Assembly: GCA_037890055.1 (NCBI GenBank)
Contig: JBBKBD010000018.1
Source of the DNA: Mediannikoviicoccus sp037890055
GTDB lineage: Bacteria; Bacillota; Clostridia; Tissierellales; Peptoniphilaceae
Strand: one strand, 5' to 3'
Length of the DNA: 43,470 bases
Part shown: one piece after another, positions 17,009 through 24,316 of the stretch
Numbering within the stretch: position 1 is the stretch's first letter
Layout of the letters: each line of letters starts with the position of its first letter
Notes under the pieces: model-generated
Databases searched by the model: none
What the model was told of the DNA's origin: nothing
Seen by the model: the letters and a program-made list of their open reading frames with translations, nothing else
Translations under genes and position numbers: made by a program

Positions 17009-17464
17009 ATGGCAAATAAAACTAATTCATTATCTCACACAAAATGGATGTGCAAGTATCACATAGTCTTCACCCCAAAGTATAGACGAAAAGTGATATT
17101 TAATCAATATAGAGAAAGTCTCATAGAAATATTTAAATTACTTTGCAAATACAAAGGAGTAGAAATAATAGAAGGGCATATGATGCCAGATCATGTACAC
17201 ATGTTAGTAAGTATTCCACCCAAAATATCAGTATCAAGTTTTATGGGATATTTAAAAGGAAAAAGTGCCTTGATGATGTTTGACAGACATGCGAATTTAA
17301 AATACAAATTTGGCAATCGTCACTTTTGGGCAGAAGGATATTATGTGAGCACAGTGGGATTGAATGAAAAGACAATAGCAAAATATATAAGAGAGCAAGA
17401 GCAACATGATATAGCACTTGATAAATTGAGTGTAAAAGAATATACAGATCCATTTGGGAAATAG
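17009..17464 (+). CDS. tnpA: IS200/IS605 family transposase TnpA (HUH, Y1)
   Basis: A 151-residue single-strand transposase. It shows KYHIVFTPKYRRKVIF, the HUH metal site HVH (62-64, in MMPDHVHMLVSIPP), FWAEGYYVSTVG, and a late helix KYIREQEQ where Y126 with Q130 matches the catalytic Tyr-x3-Gln arrangement of the family. The start is the ATG at 17009 behind AAGAGGTGA; an upstream open extension to 16976 has no site. Length is normal for the family and no frame damage is seen, so it may be active. No tnpB is present. Confidence 0.96.
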   Translation: MANKTNSLSHTKWMCKYHIVFTPKYRRKVIFNQYRESLIEIFKLLCKYKGVEIIEGHMMPDHVHMLVSIPPKISVSSFMGYLKGKSALMMFDRHANLKYKFGNRHFWAEGYYVSTVGLNEKTIAKYIREQEQHDIALDKLSVKEYTDPFGK

Positions 17465-17470
17465 AAATTA

Positions 17471-17609
17471 AAAATCCCTTTCAGGGATAGGCTAAAGTGG
17501 CAAAAACAGTTAGGTTTGAACGGAGTGAAAACCAGCGCCTTGAGACGCTGGTTGGTATCCCTCGGGCTTTATAGCCCTTGAACAAACCACCCGTTTTACG
17601 GGTGGTCAT
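17471..17609 (+). ncRNA. Structured 3' tail of the IS200 element, omega-RNA-like
   Basis: Between the tnpA stop and the right hairpin there are nested helices: ATCCCT/AGGGAT (17474-17479 with 17483-17488), AACCAGCG/CGCTGGTT (17530-17537 with 17546-17553), GGGCT/AGCCC (17564-17568 with 17573-17577) and the right-end hairpin (17586-17606). AGGGATA (17483-17489) can instead pair with TATCCCT (17556-17562), a potential pseudoknot. In IS605-type elements this is the place of the TnpB guide RNA. Whether it is transcribed here is unknown. Confidence 0.35.
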
Positions 17610-17626
17610 GATTATTTGAACAATGC

Positions 17627-17652
17627 AAAAAAGAACCCGTAGGTTCTTTTTT
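17627..17652 (-). terminator. Terminator for flavodoxin operon (bidirectional)
   Basis: Stem AAAAAAGAACC (17627-17637), loop CGTA, GGTTCTTTTTT (17642-17652); works for the minus-strand flavodoxin gene and also shields the IS side. Confidence 0.85.
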
Positions 17653-17678
17653 TGAGATTTAGTTAAGATATTAAAACT

Positions 17679-18104
17679 CTACTCAGCTAATGCTTTTCCG
17701 AGTTCTTTACATTTTTCAATTGCTTCAGCATCTGGATCGTCATATGCTGGAAGTGGTGGATAAACTAATTTTGCACCTTTATCATTTACTCTTTTTTCCC
17801 AGTCAACCATCCACTCGCCAGTGTTCCACTCATAGGAACCAAATATGGCAATTTCTTTTCCAGGTATTTTTTCTTCACAAGCGGTAAACATAGGCTCAAA
17901 GCTTTCTTCTTCAAGCACCTCGTCACCCATTGCAGGACAACCAAAAGCAACTCTGTCAAATTCGTCCATTTTTTCTACGCCAAAGTCATCGCATTCAAAA
18001 AGAGTTACATCTGCTCCGTTTTCCTTTGCTGAATCAACTATGGCATTAGCCATTTTTTCTGTATTGCCTGTTCCTGACCAATACACTACTGCTATTTTTT
18101 TCAT
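17679..18104 (-). CDS. Flavodoxin (short chain)
   Basis: A 141-residue FMN-binding electron carrier. The phosphate-binding loop is WSGTGNTEKMA at residues 9-19, with later VAFGCPAMGDE and FGSYEWNTGEW, the loops that sandwich the flavin. Short-chain flavodoxins replace ferredoxin when iron is scarce. The start is the ATG at 18104 with GGAGGT seven nt upstream; four extra in-frame codons reach an ATG at 18116 that lies on that site. It is the second gene of a pair with DUF3793 under a promoter carrying a Fur box, in line with iron-starvation induction. Its 5' part overlaps the DUF3793 gene by 59 nt. Confidence 0.94.
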   Translation of the reverse strand: MKKIAVVYWSGTGNTEKMANAIVDSAKENGADVTLFECDDFGVEKMDEFDRVAFGCPAMGDEVLEEESFEPMFTACEEKIPGKEIAIFGSYEWNTGEWMVDWEKRVNDKGAKLVYPPLPAYDDPDAEAIEKCKELGKALAE

Positions 18105-18666
18105 AAGTACCTCCATTATAGTTTTTTATAATGTCCATTGTTTCATAGCCTTTGTTATACAAATCCATAAAACAACTTTTGCAATTACAATAAGATTCAA
18201 AAATTTTTTTAGAAGACTTTGCATCGCCATACACTTTCCAAAGTCCCGTCACGATAAAATTATTTCCCTTATTGTTAATAAATCCTTCGACATCACATAG
18301 GGGGTAGTCTAAAAATATCCCTATTTCATGTGGAAATTCATCTTCAGTAGAAAGCCTTTCTTCAAGTTTTTCAAGTAGGCTGTCTTTATGAAAATCCGAA
18401 TAGCCGAAGGTATGTAAAAATGCTTTAATTTTCGGACAATTCATCTTTTGTTCTAAAAGTTTTTCGTTGTAGACATATATTAAAAAGTTTTCTTTTCTCT
18501 TTCTAACTATTTCGATTTGAATATCAATGGACCGAAGTTTTAAATTTAAATCTTTTATTTCGCTGTCTACTACAAACTCTTTTTTTATGCTGAACAGACT
18601 CCCAAGTTTTATTCCTGCCAGCGTCGGGGCGCAGCATTGGATTAAAAGCTTTTGAAAAATTTCCAT
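18046..18666 (-). CDS. DUF3793 family protein
   Basis: A 206-residue soluble protein recognised by the family pattern CCAPTLAGIKLGSLF at the N-terminus, LIYVYNEKLLE, FPHEIGIFLDYPLCDVEGFI and GLWKVYGDAK in the middle. Cysteines cluster late (SYCNCKSCF). The biochemical function is not established; in clostridia I recall it near flavodoxin and iron genes. The ATG at 18666 has AAGGTGG just upstream. Its final 19 codons are read from the beginning of the flavodoxin gene in another frame, ending at 18046, so the last ~20 residues (NSSSVLVRNRQYRKNG) may be non-functional. Confidence 0.85.
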   Translation of the reverse strand: MEIFQKLLIQCCAPTLAGIKLGSLFSIKKEFVVDSEIKDLNLKLRSIDIQIEIVRKRKENFLIYVYNEKLLEQKMNCPKIKAFLHTFGYSDFHKDSLLEKLEERLSTEDEFPHEIGIFLDYPLCDVEGFINNKGNNFIVTGLWKVYGDAKSSKKIFESYCNCKSCFMDLYNKGYETMDIIKNYNGGTYEKNSSSVLVRNRQYRKNG

Positions 18667-18681
18667 CACCACCTTAAATAA

Positions 18682-18696
18682 CGATAATCATTATCG
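18682..18696 (-). promoter_or_regulatory. Fur box
   Basis: Perfect 7-1-7 palindrome CGATAATCATTATCG, a strong match to the GATAATGATAATCATTATC Fur consensus. It covers the predicted transcription start of the DUF3793-flavodoxin operon, so iron-bound Fur should block initiation. Confidence 0.8.
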
Positions 18697-18704
18697 CTAA
18701 ATTA

Positions 18705-18733
18705 ATAATACCTATTTAAAATAATAATGTCAA
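18705..18733 (-). promoter_or_regulatory. Promoter for DUF3793-flavodoxin
   Basis: Minus strand TTGACA (18733-18728), 17-nt spacer, TATTAT (18710-18705); start expected near 18698, next to the Fur box. Confidence 0.8.
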
Positions 18734-18760
18734 GGGAAAAGTAAAAAAATTTTATAAAAA

Positions 18761-18784
18761 TAAAAAAAGAGGCCTAGCCCCTTT
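18761..18784 (-). terminator. Terminator after mnmH
   Basis: Read on the minus strand: stem AAAGGGGC (18784-18777), loop TAG, GCCTCTTT (18773-18766) with one G-T pair, then a T-run. Confidence 0.75.
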
Positions 18785-18786
18785 AG

Positions 18787-19800
18787 TTATTCTTCATAAA
18801 TAGCAATAAGTTTTTTTACAGACTCTTCTTCATCATCATTTAAAATGCAATAGTCTACATCTCTTTTTTTATACTTTTTGTCATAATAGTTTTCGCAAAG
18901 CTCTTTTGCAACAACTTTCAAATCGCCATCAATGATATGTTTTTGAAATTTTTCAATATTTTCTTTTGATATATAACCTTGCAAAAGATTTAATGAGTCA
19001 AGCAGTTCTTTTTGATAATCTAAATTTCCATATTCTTCTACCAAGTTTGTAACTCTATGTTCCAGCGGTGAGTCCACGCTAATGCAGTATGAGTTTTTCA
19101 TGTTCTGTATTAATGACTTAGGAAGATATACATCACCTATTTTTGAAGACTCGCCCTCTATAAAAATCTTTTTGTCGCCATATTTTAAAAATTCTTCAAG
19201 TAATAATGACTCAAACATCTTTTGTGAAGGTTGTGGCATTAATCCCACATGACCAAGGTTTGATCCTCTGTGTTTAGCAAGGCCCTCCAAGTCCACAACT
19301 GGATAGCCCTTGTCTCTAAGGGAGTGTAATATCTTAGTTTTTCCACATCCTGTATTTCCCGTAAGAACTATTAAAGAAACATCTTCACAAGTTTTATTTA
19401 AATTTTCCCTAACATACTTCCTATAGCCCTTGTATCCACTTTCAAGGCGATGGACTTTTATATCCATGGAATTTAAAAGACTTGCAAATGACTTTGATCT
19501 GTAGCCGCCCCTTTGGCAGTACATCACTAAGTTTTTGTACTGGTGTTCATATTTTAAAACTTCTTCAACAAGGGAGGGAAGCCTCTTTGACACATAGGTA
19601 ACTGCCTTTGACTTTGCAAGTTCCTTAGAATGTTTTACATAGGTTTCTCCGACTACACTTCTCTCTTCATCATTTAATAAATATAAATTAATCGCACCAG
19701 GCATGTGTTCACTTTCATATTCAATTGGTGAACGTAAATCTATATAAATTGTATTTTCAAGTCTTCTACTGTCTTCATAACTAATATCCCAATTCGTAAT
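18787..19800 (-). CDS. mnmH: tRNA 2-selenouridine synthase (SelU/MnmH), non-AUG start
   Basis: This enzyme exchanges sulfur for selenium at the wobble uridine (S2U34) of Lys, Glu and Gln tRNAs, using selenophosphate. The N-terminal rhodanese domain runs from IYIDLRSPIEYESEHMPGAI to the catalytic cysteine in MYCQRGGYRS (C95 when counted from 19800; C97 in E. coli), then a P-loop domain with GNTGCGKT (148-155). The first ATG in frame is at 19704 and would delete the first rhodanese strand. Upstream there is only ATT (19800) four nt after AGGAGG, and ACG next to it; no ATG, GTG or TTG is in frame before a TGA. I therefore propose an ATT start giving 337 residues. It implies selenium use (selD elsewhere). 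Confidence 0.88.
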   Translation of the reverse strand: MTNWDISYEDSRRLENTIYIDLRSPIEYESEHMPGAINLYLLNDEERSVVGETYVKHSKELAKSKAVTYVSKRLPSLVEEVLKYEHQYKNLVMYCQRGGYRSKSFASLLNSMDIKVHRLESGYKGYRKYVRENLNKTCEDVSLIVLTGNTGCGKTKILHSLRDKGYPVVDLEGLAKHRGSNLGHVGLMPQPSQKMFESLLLEEFLKYGDKKIFIEGESSKIGDVYLPKSLIQNMKNSYCISVDSPLEHRVTNLVEEYGNLDYQKELLDSLNLLQGYISKENIEKFQKHIIDGDLKVVAKELCENYYDKKYKKRDVDYCILNDDEEESVKKLIAIYEE

Positions 19801-19822
19801 ACCACCTCCTCATGTGGTAAAA

Positions 19823-19832
19823 TATAATTATA
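19823..19832. promoter_or_regulatory. Palindromic -10 element shared by mnmH and ABC genes
   Basis: TATAATTATA reads TATAAT on both strands (19823-19828 plus; 19832-19827 minus), placed suitably for both divergent genes. Neither side has a clear -35 at 17 nt. Confidence 0.4.
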
Positions 19833-19867
19833 AGACTAAATTAGAAAAATGTACAGGTGGTGATTAC

Positions 19868-20569
19868 ATGAGTTATATTGAAATGATAAATAATGTTAAG
19901 ACCTATCAGGTAGGAAGCAATAAAATATATGCAAATAACGAGATAAGTTTTTCCATAGAGAAGGGAGAGTTTGCCATAATCGTAGGTCCTTCTGGAGCGG
20001 GGAAGTCCACTGTATTAAACATACTTGGAGGCATGGACACCAATGACTCAGGACAAATTCTAATAGATGGAAAAGATATTTCAAAGTATAACCAAACAGA
20101 ACTAACTCAGTATAGAAGAGATGATGTGGGTTTTGTTTTTCAATTTTATAATCTAATACCAAACCTGACTACAAAGGAAAATGTAGAATTGGCTTCACAA
20201 ATTGTTTCTGATGCGGAGGATGCAGTGGAAGTTTTAAAACAGGTTGGCCTAGAACATAGAATGGACAACTTCCCTGCACAACTTTCCGGTGGAGAGCAAC
20301 AGAGGGTTGCAATTGCAAGGGCCCTTGCTAAAAAGCCAAAGCTTCTTCTATGTGACGAGCCTACAGGAGCCCTTGATTATAAAACTGGAAAGTCTGTGCT
20401 AAAGTTATTACAAAACACATGTATCGAAACGGGAACCACCGTAATTTTAATTACTCATAATCAAGCCATAACTCCAATTGCAGATAGGGTTATAGAGATT
20501 AATGACGCAAAGGTTAGAAATATTATTATTAATGAAAATCCAAAATCCATAGACGAAATAGAGTGGTAG
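19868..20569 (+). CDS. ABC transporter ATP-binding protein, MacB/LolD type
   Basis: A 233-residue ATPase: Walker A GPSGAGKST, Q-loop FVFQFYNLIPNLT, signature LSGGEQQRVAIARAL, Walker B LLLCDEPTGALD and H-loop LITHN, all of the MacB/LolD/FtsE class that pairs with FtsX-like permeases. The start is the ATG at 19868 behind AGGTGG; an open extension to 19814 lacks a site. The permease gene starts one nt after its stop, so the two proteins form one complex. This class usually drives mechanotransmission (efflux, lipoprotein release, wall hydrolase control or peptide resistance), not import. Confidence 0.93.
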   Translation: MSYIEMINNVKTYQVGSNKIYANNEISFSIEKGEFAIIVGPSGAGKSTVLNILGGMDTNDSGQILIDGKDISKYNQTELTQYRRDDVGFVFQFYNLIPNLTTKENVELASQIVSDAEDAVEVLKQVGLEHRMDNFPAQLSGGEQQRVAIARALAKKPKLLLCDEPTGALDYKTGKSVLKLLQNTCIETGTTVILITHNQAITPIADRVIEINDAKVRNIIINENPKSIDEIEW

Positions 20570-20570
20570 T

Positions 20571-23500
20571 ATGAAAGCAATTAACAAAGACATTTTAAAA
20601 GAGGTTAAAGAGTCTAAGGGACGTTTTTTTTCCATCTTAATAATGGTCACTATTGGTGTTTTGGTATTTGTGGGACTAAAGGTCACAGGGCCCATAATGC
20701 TTAGACGTGGCGACGAATTTTTAAAAGACACCAACACAGCGGACATAGTTGTAAAATCGAGCCTGGATATGGATAAAGATGATTTAGACATTATTACAGG
20801 CTATGAAAACACCAAAGACTTTGAAAAGACATTTGAAAAGGACTTTTATAACGGCAAAAAAGTTATGAGAGTTTCTTCTTTAAATGAAAAAATATCTAAG
20901 CCAATTCTTGTTGAAGGAAAATTGCCAAAAAAAGATGACGAAATTGCTCTTAATATAACTTCAAGAGAAAAATATAAAATTGGTGACAGGATAAAATTAA
21001 AAAAAGAAGAGTTAAACCCTTATGGTTTTGAAGAGGGTGACGATGGTGAATACATTCTTAAGAACTACCAGTACACAGTATCTGGATTCGTTAAAACTCC
21101 AAAATACGTTGACACTGTGGATCTAGGTTCCACAAACCTTGGTGCCGGTGCAGTGGAAGAACTTGGTTTTGTTTTAAGGGACAACTTCAACACTGACAAG
21201 TTTACATCGGTGGACATTGTTTTAAAGAATGTTAAAGACAGACGTTTTGAAAGCGACAGTTATAGCAACGCCTTAAAGAAGTCACGAGCAGACCTTGAAA
21301 ATCTTTTTATAGATAGACGCTCAGAGGTATATGAAAAACAGCGTACTGAAATAATCGACAAAATTAAAGACGGTGAAGAAAAGATACAGGACGCCAGGGA
21401 CAAGATTAAAGAGGGCAGAGACAAGATAAACGACGCCTATAAGAAGCTTAACGACGGCTATGACACTTATGAAAAGCAAAAGGAAAAGTATGACAAAGCC
21501 CTGGTAGAAAATAAAAAGCAATTGGACGAAGCAAAGGGCAAATTAAATTCCGAAAGGCCAAAACTTGACAATGGCAAGAAAGAAATTGATGATGCAAAGA
21601 AAAAGCTTGACGATGCAAAGAGTGAAATCGACAAGGGAAGGGCGGAACTTGACAAGGCCAAGGCGGAATACGACGCAAATGTAAAAAAGGTTGAAGACGG
21701 ATTTGCTCAAATAAATAGCAAAGAGAGAGAGATAAATAACGGCATCTCTCAAATAGACAGTGGCATATCACAAATTCAAGAAGGAAAGAGCAAACTTCCA
21801 GAGCTACAAGCAAAACTTAGTCAGTCTAAGCAGTGGAAGGCTGACCTTGAAACGGGAATTGCAAATTTAAAATCTAGTATAATACAAGTTAATCAGGCCA
21901 TAGCAGCCATTGATGCACAAATAAATGCGTTGGAGGCTGGTTTAGACCCGGCAAACCCTGATGAAGGGGTTAAAGCACAAATTGAAGCCCTTAAAGGGCA
22001 AAAAGATGCACTTGTGAAGAAAAAGGCTGACCTAGAGAAAGAGCTTCCAGGACTTGAAGCAAGGCTTACTGAAGTAAATAATGGAATTACACAACTTGAA
22101 TCTGCCATTTCAATGATTAGTGGTGGAGATGAAAAGATTGAAGAATTAAAATCAAAAAAAGCCCAAGCCATAGCAGGCCTTGAAAGGCTAAGAGAAGAAA
22201 GAGGAAAGCTTCAAAATGCAAAGGATGCACTATCCAAAGGTAAGAGCACACTAGACGAAAAAGAGGCCGAGTTTGCAAAGGGCCTAAAGGAATATGAAGA
22301 CAATTTAGCAAAATGGGAAAAAGAAAAGAAAAAATTTGACGATGGATATTCTAAATTTGAATCTTCAGAAAAGATTTTAAACGACAACATCGCCCTTTAT
22401 GAAAAGGGAAAAGCTGAAGGAAAGGCCCAACTAGACGATGCACTGGCAAAATTACAGTCTTCAGAAAAAGAGATTAAAGACAATGAAAGAACTTTAGACG
22501 ACAAAGAGAAAGAGGCGGAAGAAGAAATTTCCAAGGCGCAAACTAAACTTGATGACGCCGGAAGATTTTTAAAAATTCTTCTTGAACCACAGTTTAGCGT
22601 TATAAGTAGAGATAGCGACGCGGTGCTTTACAACTTCTTTGACGAAGCCAGTCGTCTTGAAATTATTAGCAATGTGTTCCCAGTGTTCTTCTTCTTTATT
22701 GCAATTTTGGTTTCCCTTACAACCATGACCAGAATGGTGGAAGAAGAGAGAATTCAAATCGGTACATTAAAGGCCCTAGGATATAGTAACCTAGATATCA
22801 TAAAGAAATATTTCATTTATGGTGGTCTAGCATCCTTTGTAGGCTCCATACTTGGAGTCGTTCTAGGCCATAAATTAATCTCGCCCATAATATTTTCAGC
22901 ATATGCATCACACTATATCTTTGAAAGCGGAAACATTCCATACAATTTAAAATACTCCATGCTCTCAATAGCAATCGGAGTGCTATGTACCACATTTGCA
23001 GGAGTAATCGTCACTACAAATTCGCTTAGGGAGAACGCGGCGTCACTACTTAGACCGAAACCTCCTAAGTCAGGAGTGAGAATACTTCTTGAAAGAGTGG
23101 GCTTTATATGGAAGAGACTTTCATTTATGCAAAAAGTTACAATGAGAAATCTTTTCCGTTACAAGAGAAGGATGTTAATGACCATAATAGGCATATCCGG
23201 ATGTACGGGACTTATATTTATGGGCTTTGGCATAAGAGATTCACTGTCTTCCGTCCTTGAAAAGCAGTACGGTGAAATTTACAAATACGACACCATTGCA
23301 GTTTATAACAAAGACCTTAGTCCAAATGCATTTAGAGAATATAAAGAGCTTTTAAAAGATGACAAGAAGATAAAAAACTCCAAGTCAATCTACATCGACA
23401 ACTTGTCAAGTGAAGCAAAAAAGGGGCCTGATCAACAAATAACCCTTATAGTTCCAGAAAATGCAACGGACTTAAAGTATTTTATAACTCTTAGAGATAG

Positions 23501-24266
23501 AAAGAGCAAAAACATTGTAAACTTAAAAAAAGATTCTGTTGTAATAAACGAAAAACTTGCAAAGCTATATGACCTAAAAATTGGTGACGACATAGATGTT
23601 AAAACAGAAAATAATAAGCACTATAAGCTAAAGGTTGGAGGAATATGTGAACTTTATGCCGGCCACAACATGTATATGCCAAAGGATTATTACGAAAAGG
23701 TATTTGGAGAAGAGTTTGAAGCCAATGGAGACTTAATAATTCTTCAAAGGGACAAAGATGGCAAATCATCTGACCTAATAAGACAGATTAACGACAACAA
23801 GTCGGTGGTCTCCATTATAAATATAGAAAAGCACTCAAATATTTTTGATGCCCTAATTGGGTCCTTAGACATGATAGTGTTCGTCATTATAACCTTCGCC
23901 TGCATACTAGCATTCGTTGTGTTATATAACTTGACCAACATCAATGTGTCAGAGAGACTACGGGAGCTTTCAACCATAAAGGTATTAGGTTTTTACGACA
24001 AAGAAGTTACAGCATATATTTATAGAGAAACATTTCTTCTAACAATACTTGGAATACTCCTTGGCTATTTAATAGGATACTTGATGCATCTAATTATAAT
24101 AGAAAGGCTTATCCCAGATAGCGCAATGTTAGACCCGAAACTACATCTATCAAACTTCCTAATGTCAGGAGCCATTACACTTCTATTTGCAGTAGTTGTA
24201 ATGTTTGTAATCCATAGAAAGCTTAAGAAGGTAGATATGGTAGAGGCGTTAAAAGCAATAGAATAG
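20571..24266 (+). CDS. FtsX-like ABC permease with very long extracytoplasmic coiled coil
   Basis: A 1231-residue permease partner of the preceding ATPase. Layout: first transmembrane helix at ~19-40; extracytoplasmic MacB-PCD-like region to ~250; an extended coiled coil (~253-666) built from heptads such as KIKDGEEKIQDARDKIKEG and LDDAKSEIDKGRAELDKAK; first FtsX domain (~700-870) with FFFFIAILVSLTTMTRMVEEE; then RNLFRYKRRMLMTIIGISG, a second extracytoplasmic part, and the last FtsX domain (~1100-1225) ending VDMVEALKAIE. The layout is typical of large Firmicute FtsX permeases; the ~400-residue coiled coil could reach into the wall. The function is not known; antimicrobial-peptide sensing or control of wall hydrolases is possible. 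It ends 20 nt before a terminator. Confidence 0.9.
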   Translation: MKAINKDILKEVKESKGRFFSILIMVTIGVLVFVGLKVTGPIMLRRGDEFLKDTNTADIVVKSSLDMDKDDLDIITGYENTKDFEKTFEKDFYNGKKVMRVSSLNEKISKPILVEGKLPKKDDEIALNITSREKYKIGDRIKLKKEELNPYGFEEGDDGEYILKNYQYTVSGFVKTPKYVDTVDLGSTNLGAGAVEELGFVLRDNFNTDKFTSVDIVLKNVKDRRFESDSYSNALKKSRADLENLFIDRRSEVYEKQRTEIIDKIKDGEEKIQDARDKIKEGRDKINDAYKKLNDGYDTYEKQKEKYDKALVENKKQLDEAKGKLNSERPKLDNGKKEIDDAKKKLDDAKSEIDKGRAELDKAKAEYDANVKKVEDGFAQINSKEREINNGISQIDSGISQIQEGKSKLPELQAKLSQSKQWKADLETGIANLKSSIIQVNQAIAAIDAQINALEAGLDPANPDEGVKAQIEALKGQKDALVKKKADLEKELPGLEARLTEVNNGITQLESAISMISGGDEKIEELKSKKAQAIAGLERLREERGKLQNAKDALSKGKSTLDEKEAEFAKGLKEYEDNLAKWEKEKKKFDDGYSKFESSEKILNDNIALYEKGKAEGKAQLDDALAKLQSSEKEIKDNERTLDDKEKEAEEEISKAQTKLDDAGRFLKILLEPQFSVISRDSDAVLYNFFDEASRLEIISNVFPVFFFFIAILVSLTTMTRMVEEERIQIGTLKALGYSNLDIIKKYFIYGGLASFVGSILGVVLGHKLISPIIFSAYASHYIFESGNIPYNLKYSMLSIAIGVLCTTFAGVIVTTNSLRENAASLLRPKPPKSGVRILLERVGFIWKRLSFMQKVTMRNLFRYKRRMLMTIIGISGCTGLIFMGFGIRDSLSSVLEKQYGEIYKYDTIAVYNKDLSPNAFREYKELLKDDKKIKNSKSIYIDNLSSEAKKGPDQQITLIVPENATDLKYFITLRDRKSKNIVNLKKDSVVINEKLAKLYDLKIGDDIDVKTENNKHYKLKVGGICELYAGHNMYMPKDYYEKVFGEEFEANGDLIILQRDKDGKSSDLIRQINDNKSVVSIINIEKHSNIFDALIGSLDMIVFVIITFACILAFVVLYNLTNINVSERLRELSTIKVLGFYDKEVTAYIYRETFLLTILGILLGYLIGYLMHLIIIERLIPDSAMLDPKLHLSNFLMSGAITLLFAVVVMFVIHRKLKKVDMVEALKAIE

Positions 24267-24285
24267 TTAGAAATAATAGAAATAA

Positions 24286-24311
24286 AAAAGCCACTCAAGC
24301 GAGTGGCTTTT
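24286..24311 (+). terminator. Bidirectional terminator between permease and alcohol dehydrogenase
   Basis: Stem AAAAGCCACTC (24286-24296), loop AAGC, GAGTGGCTTTT (24301-24311). Confidence 0.88.
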
Positions 24312-24316
24312 GAAAT

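Larger units (their letters stand above)
16886..17609 (+). mobile_element. IS200/IS605-family insertion sequence, tnpA only
   Basis: A tnpA gene is bracketed by subterminal hairpins: left CTACCCGC-TAT-GCGGGTAG (16911-16929) and right ACCACCCGT-TTT-ACGGGTGGT (17586-17606), which are similar in sequence as expected for TnpA recognition. An extra GTTCGC/GCGAAC hairpin lies at 16886-16899. These elements have no terminal inverted repeats and no target duplication, so the exact ends are uncertain; TCAT directly after the right hairpin is a plausible right cleavage site. It lies between two genes that have their own terminators, so nothing appears disrupted. Confidence 0.8.

Noticed and set aside
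18787..19704. mnmH starting at the ATG at 19704
   Set aside because: This would remove the first strand and DLRSP motif of the rhodanese domain, which are clearly encoded just upstream in the same frame, and no ribosome binding site precedes that ATG.
21448..21813. Open frames antisense to the coiled-coil permease
   Set aside because: They mirror the heptad repeats of the real gene and have no start signals.
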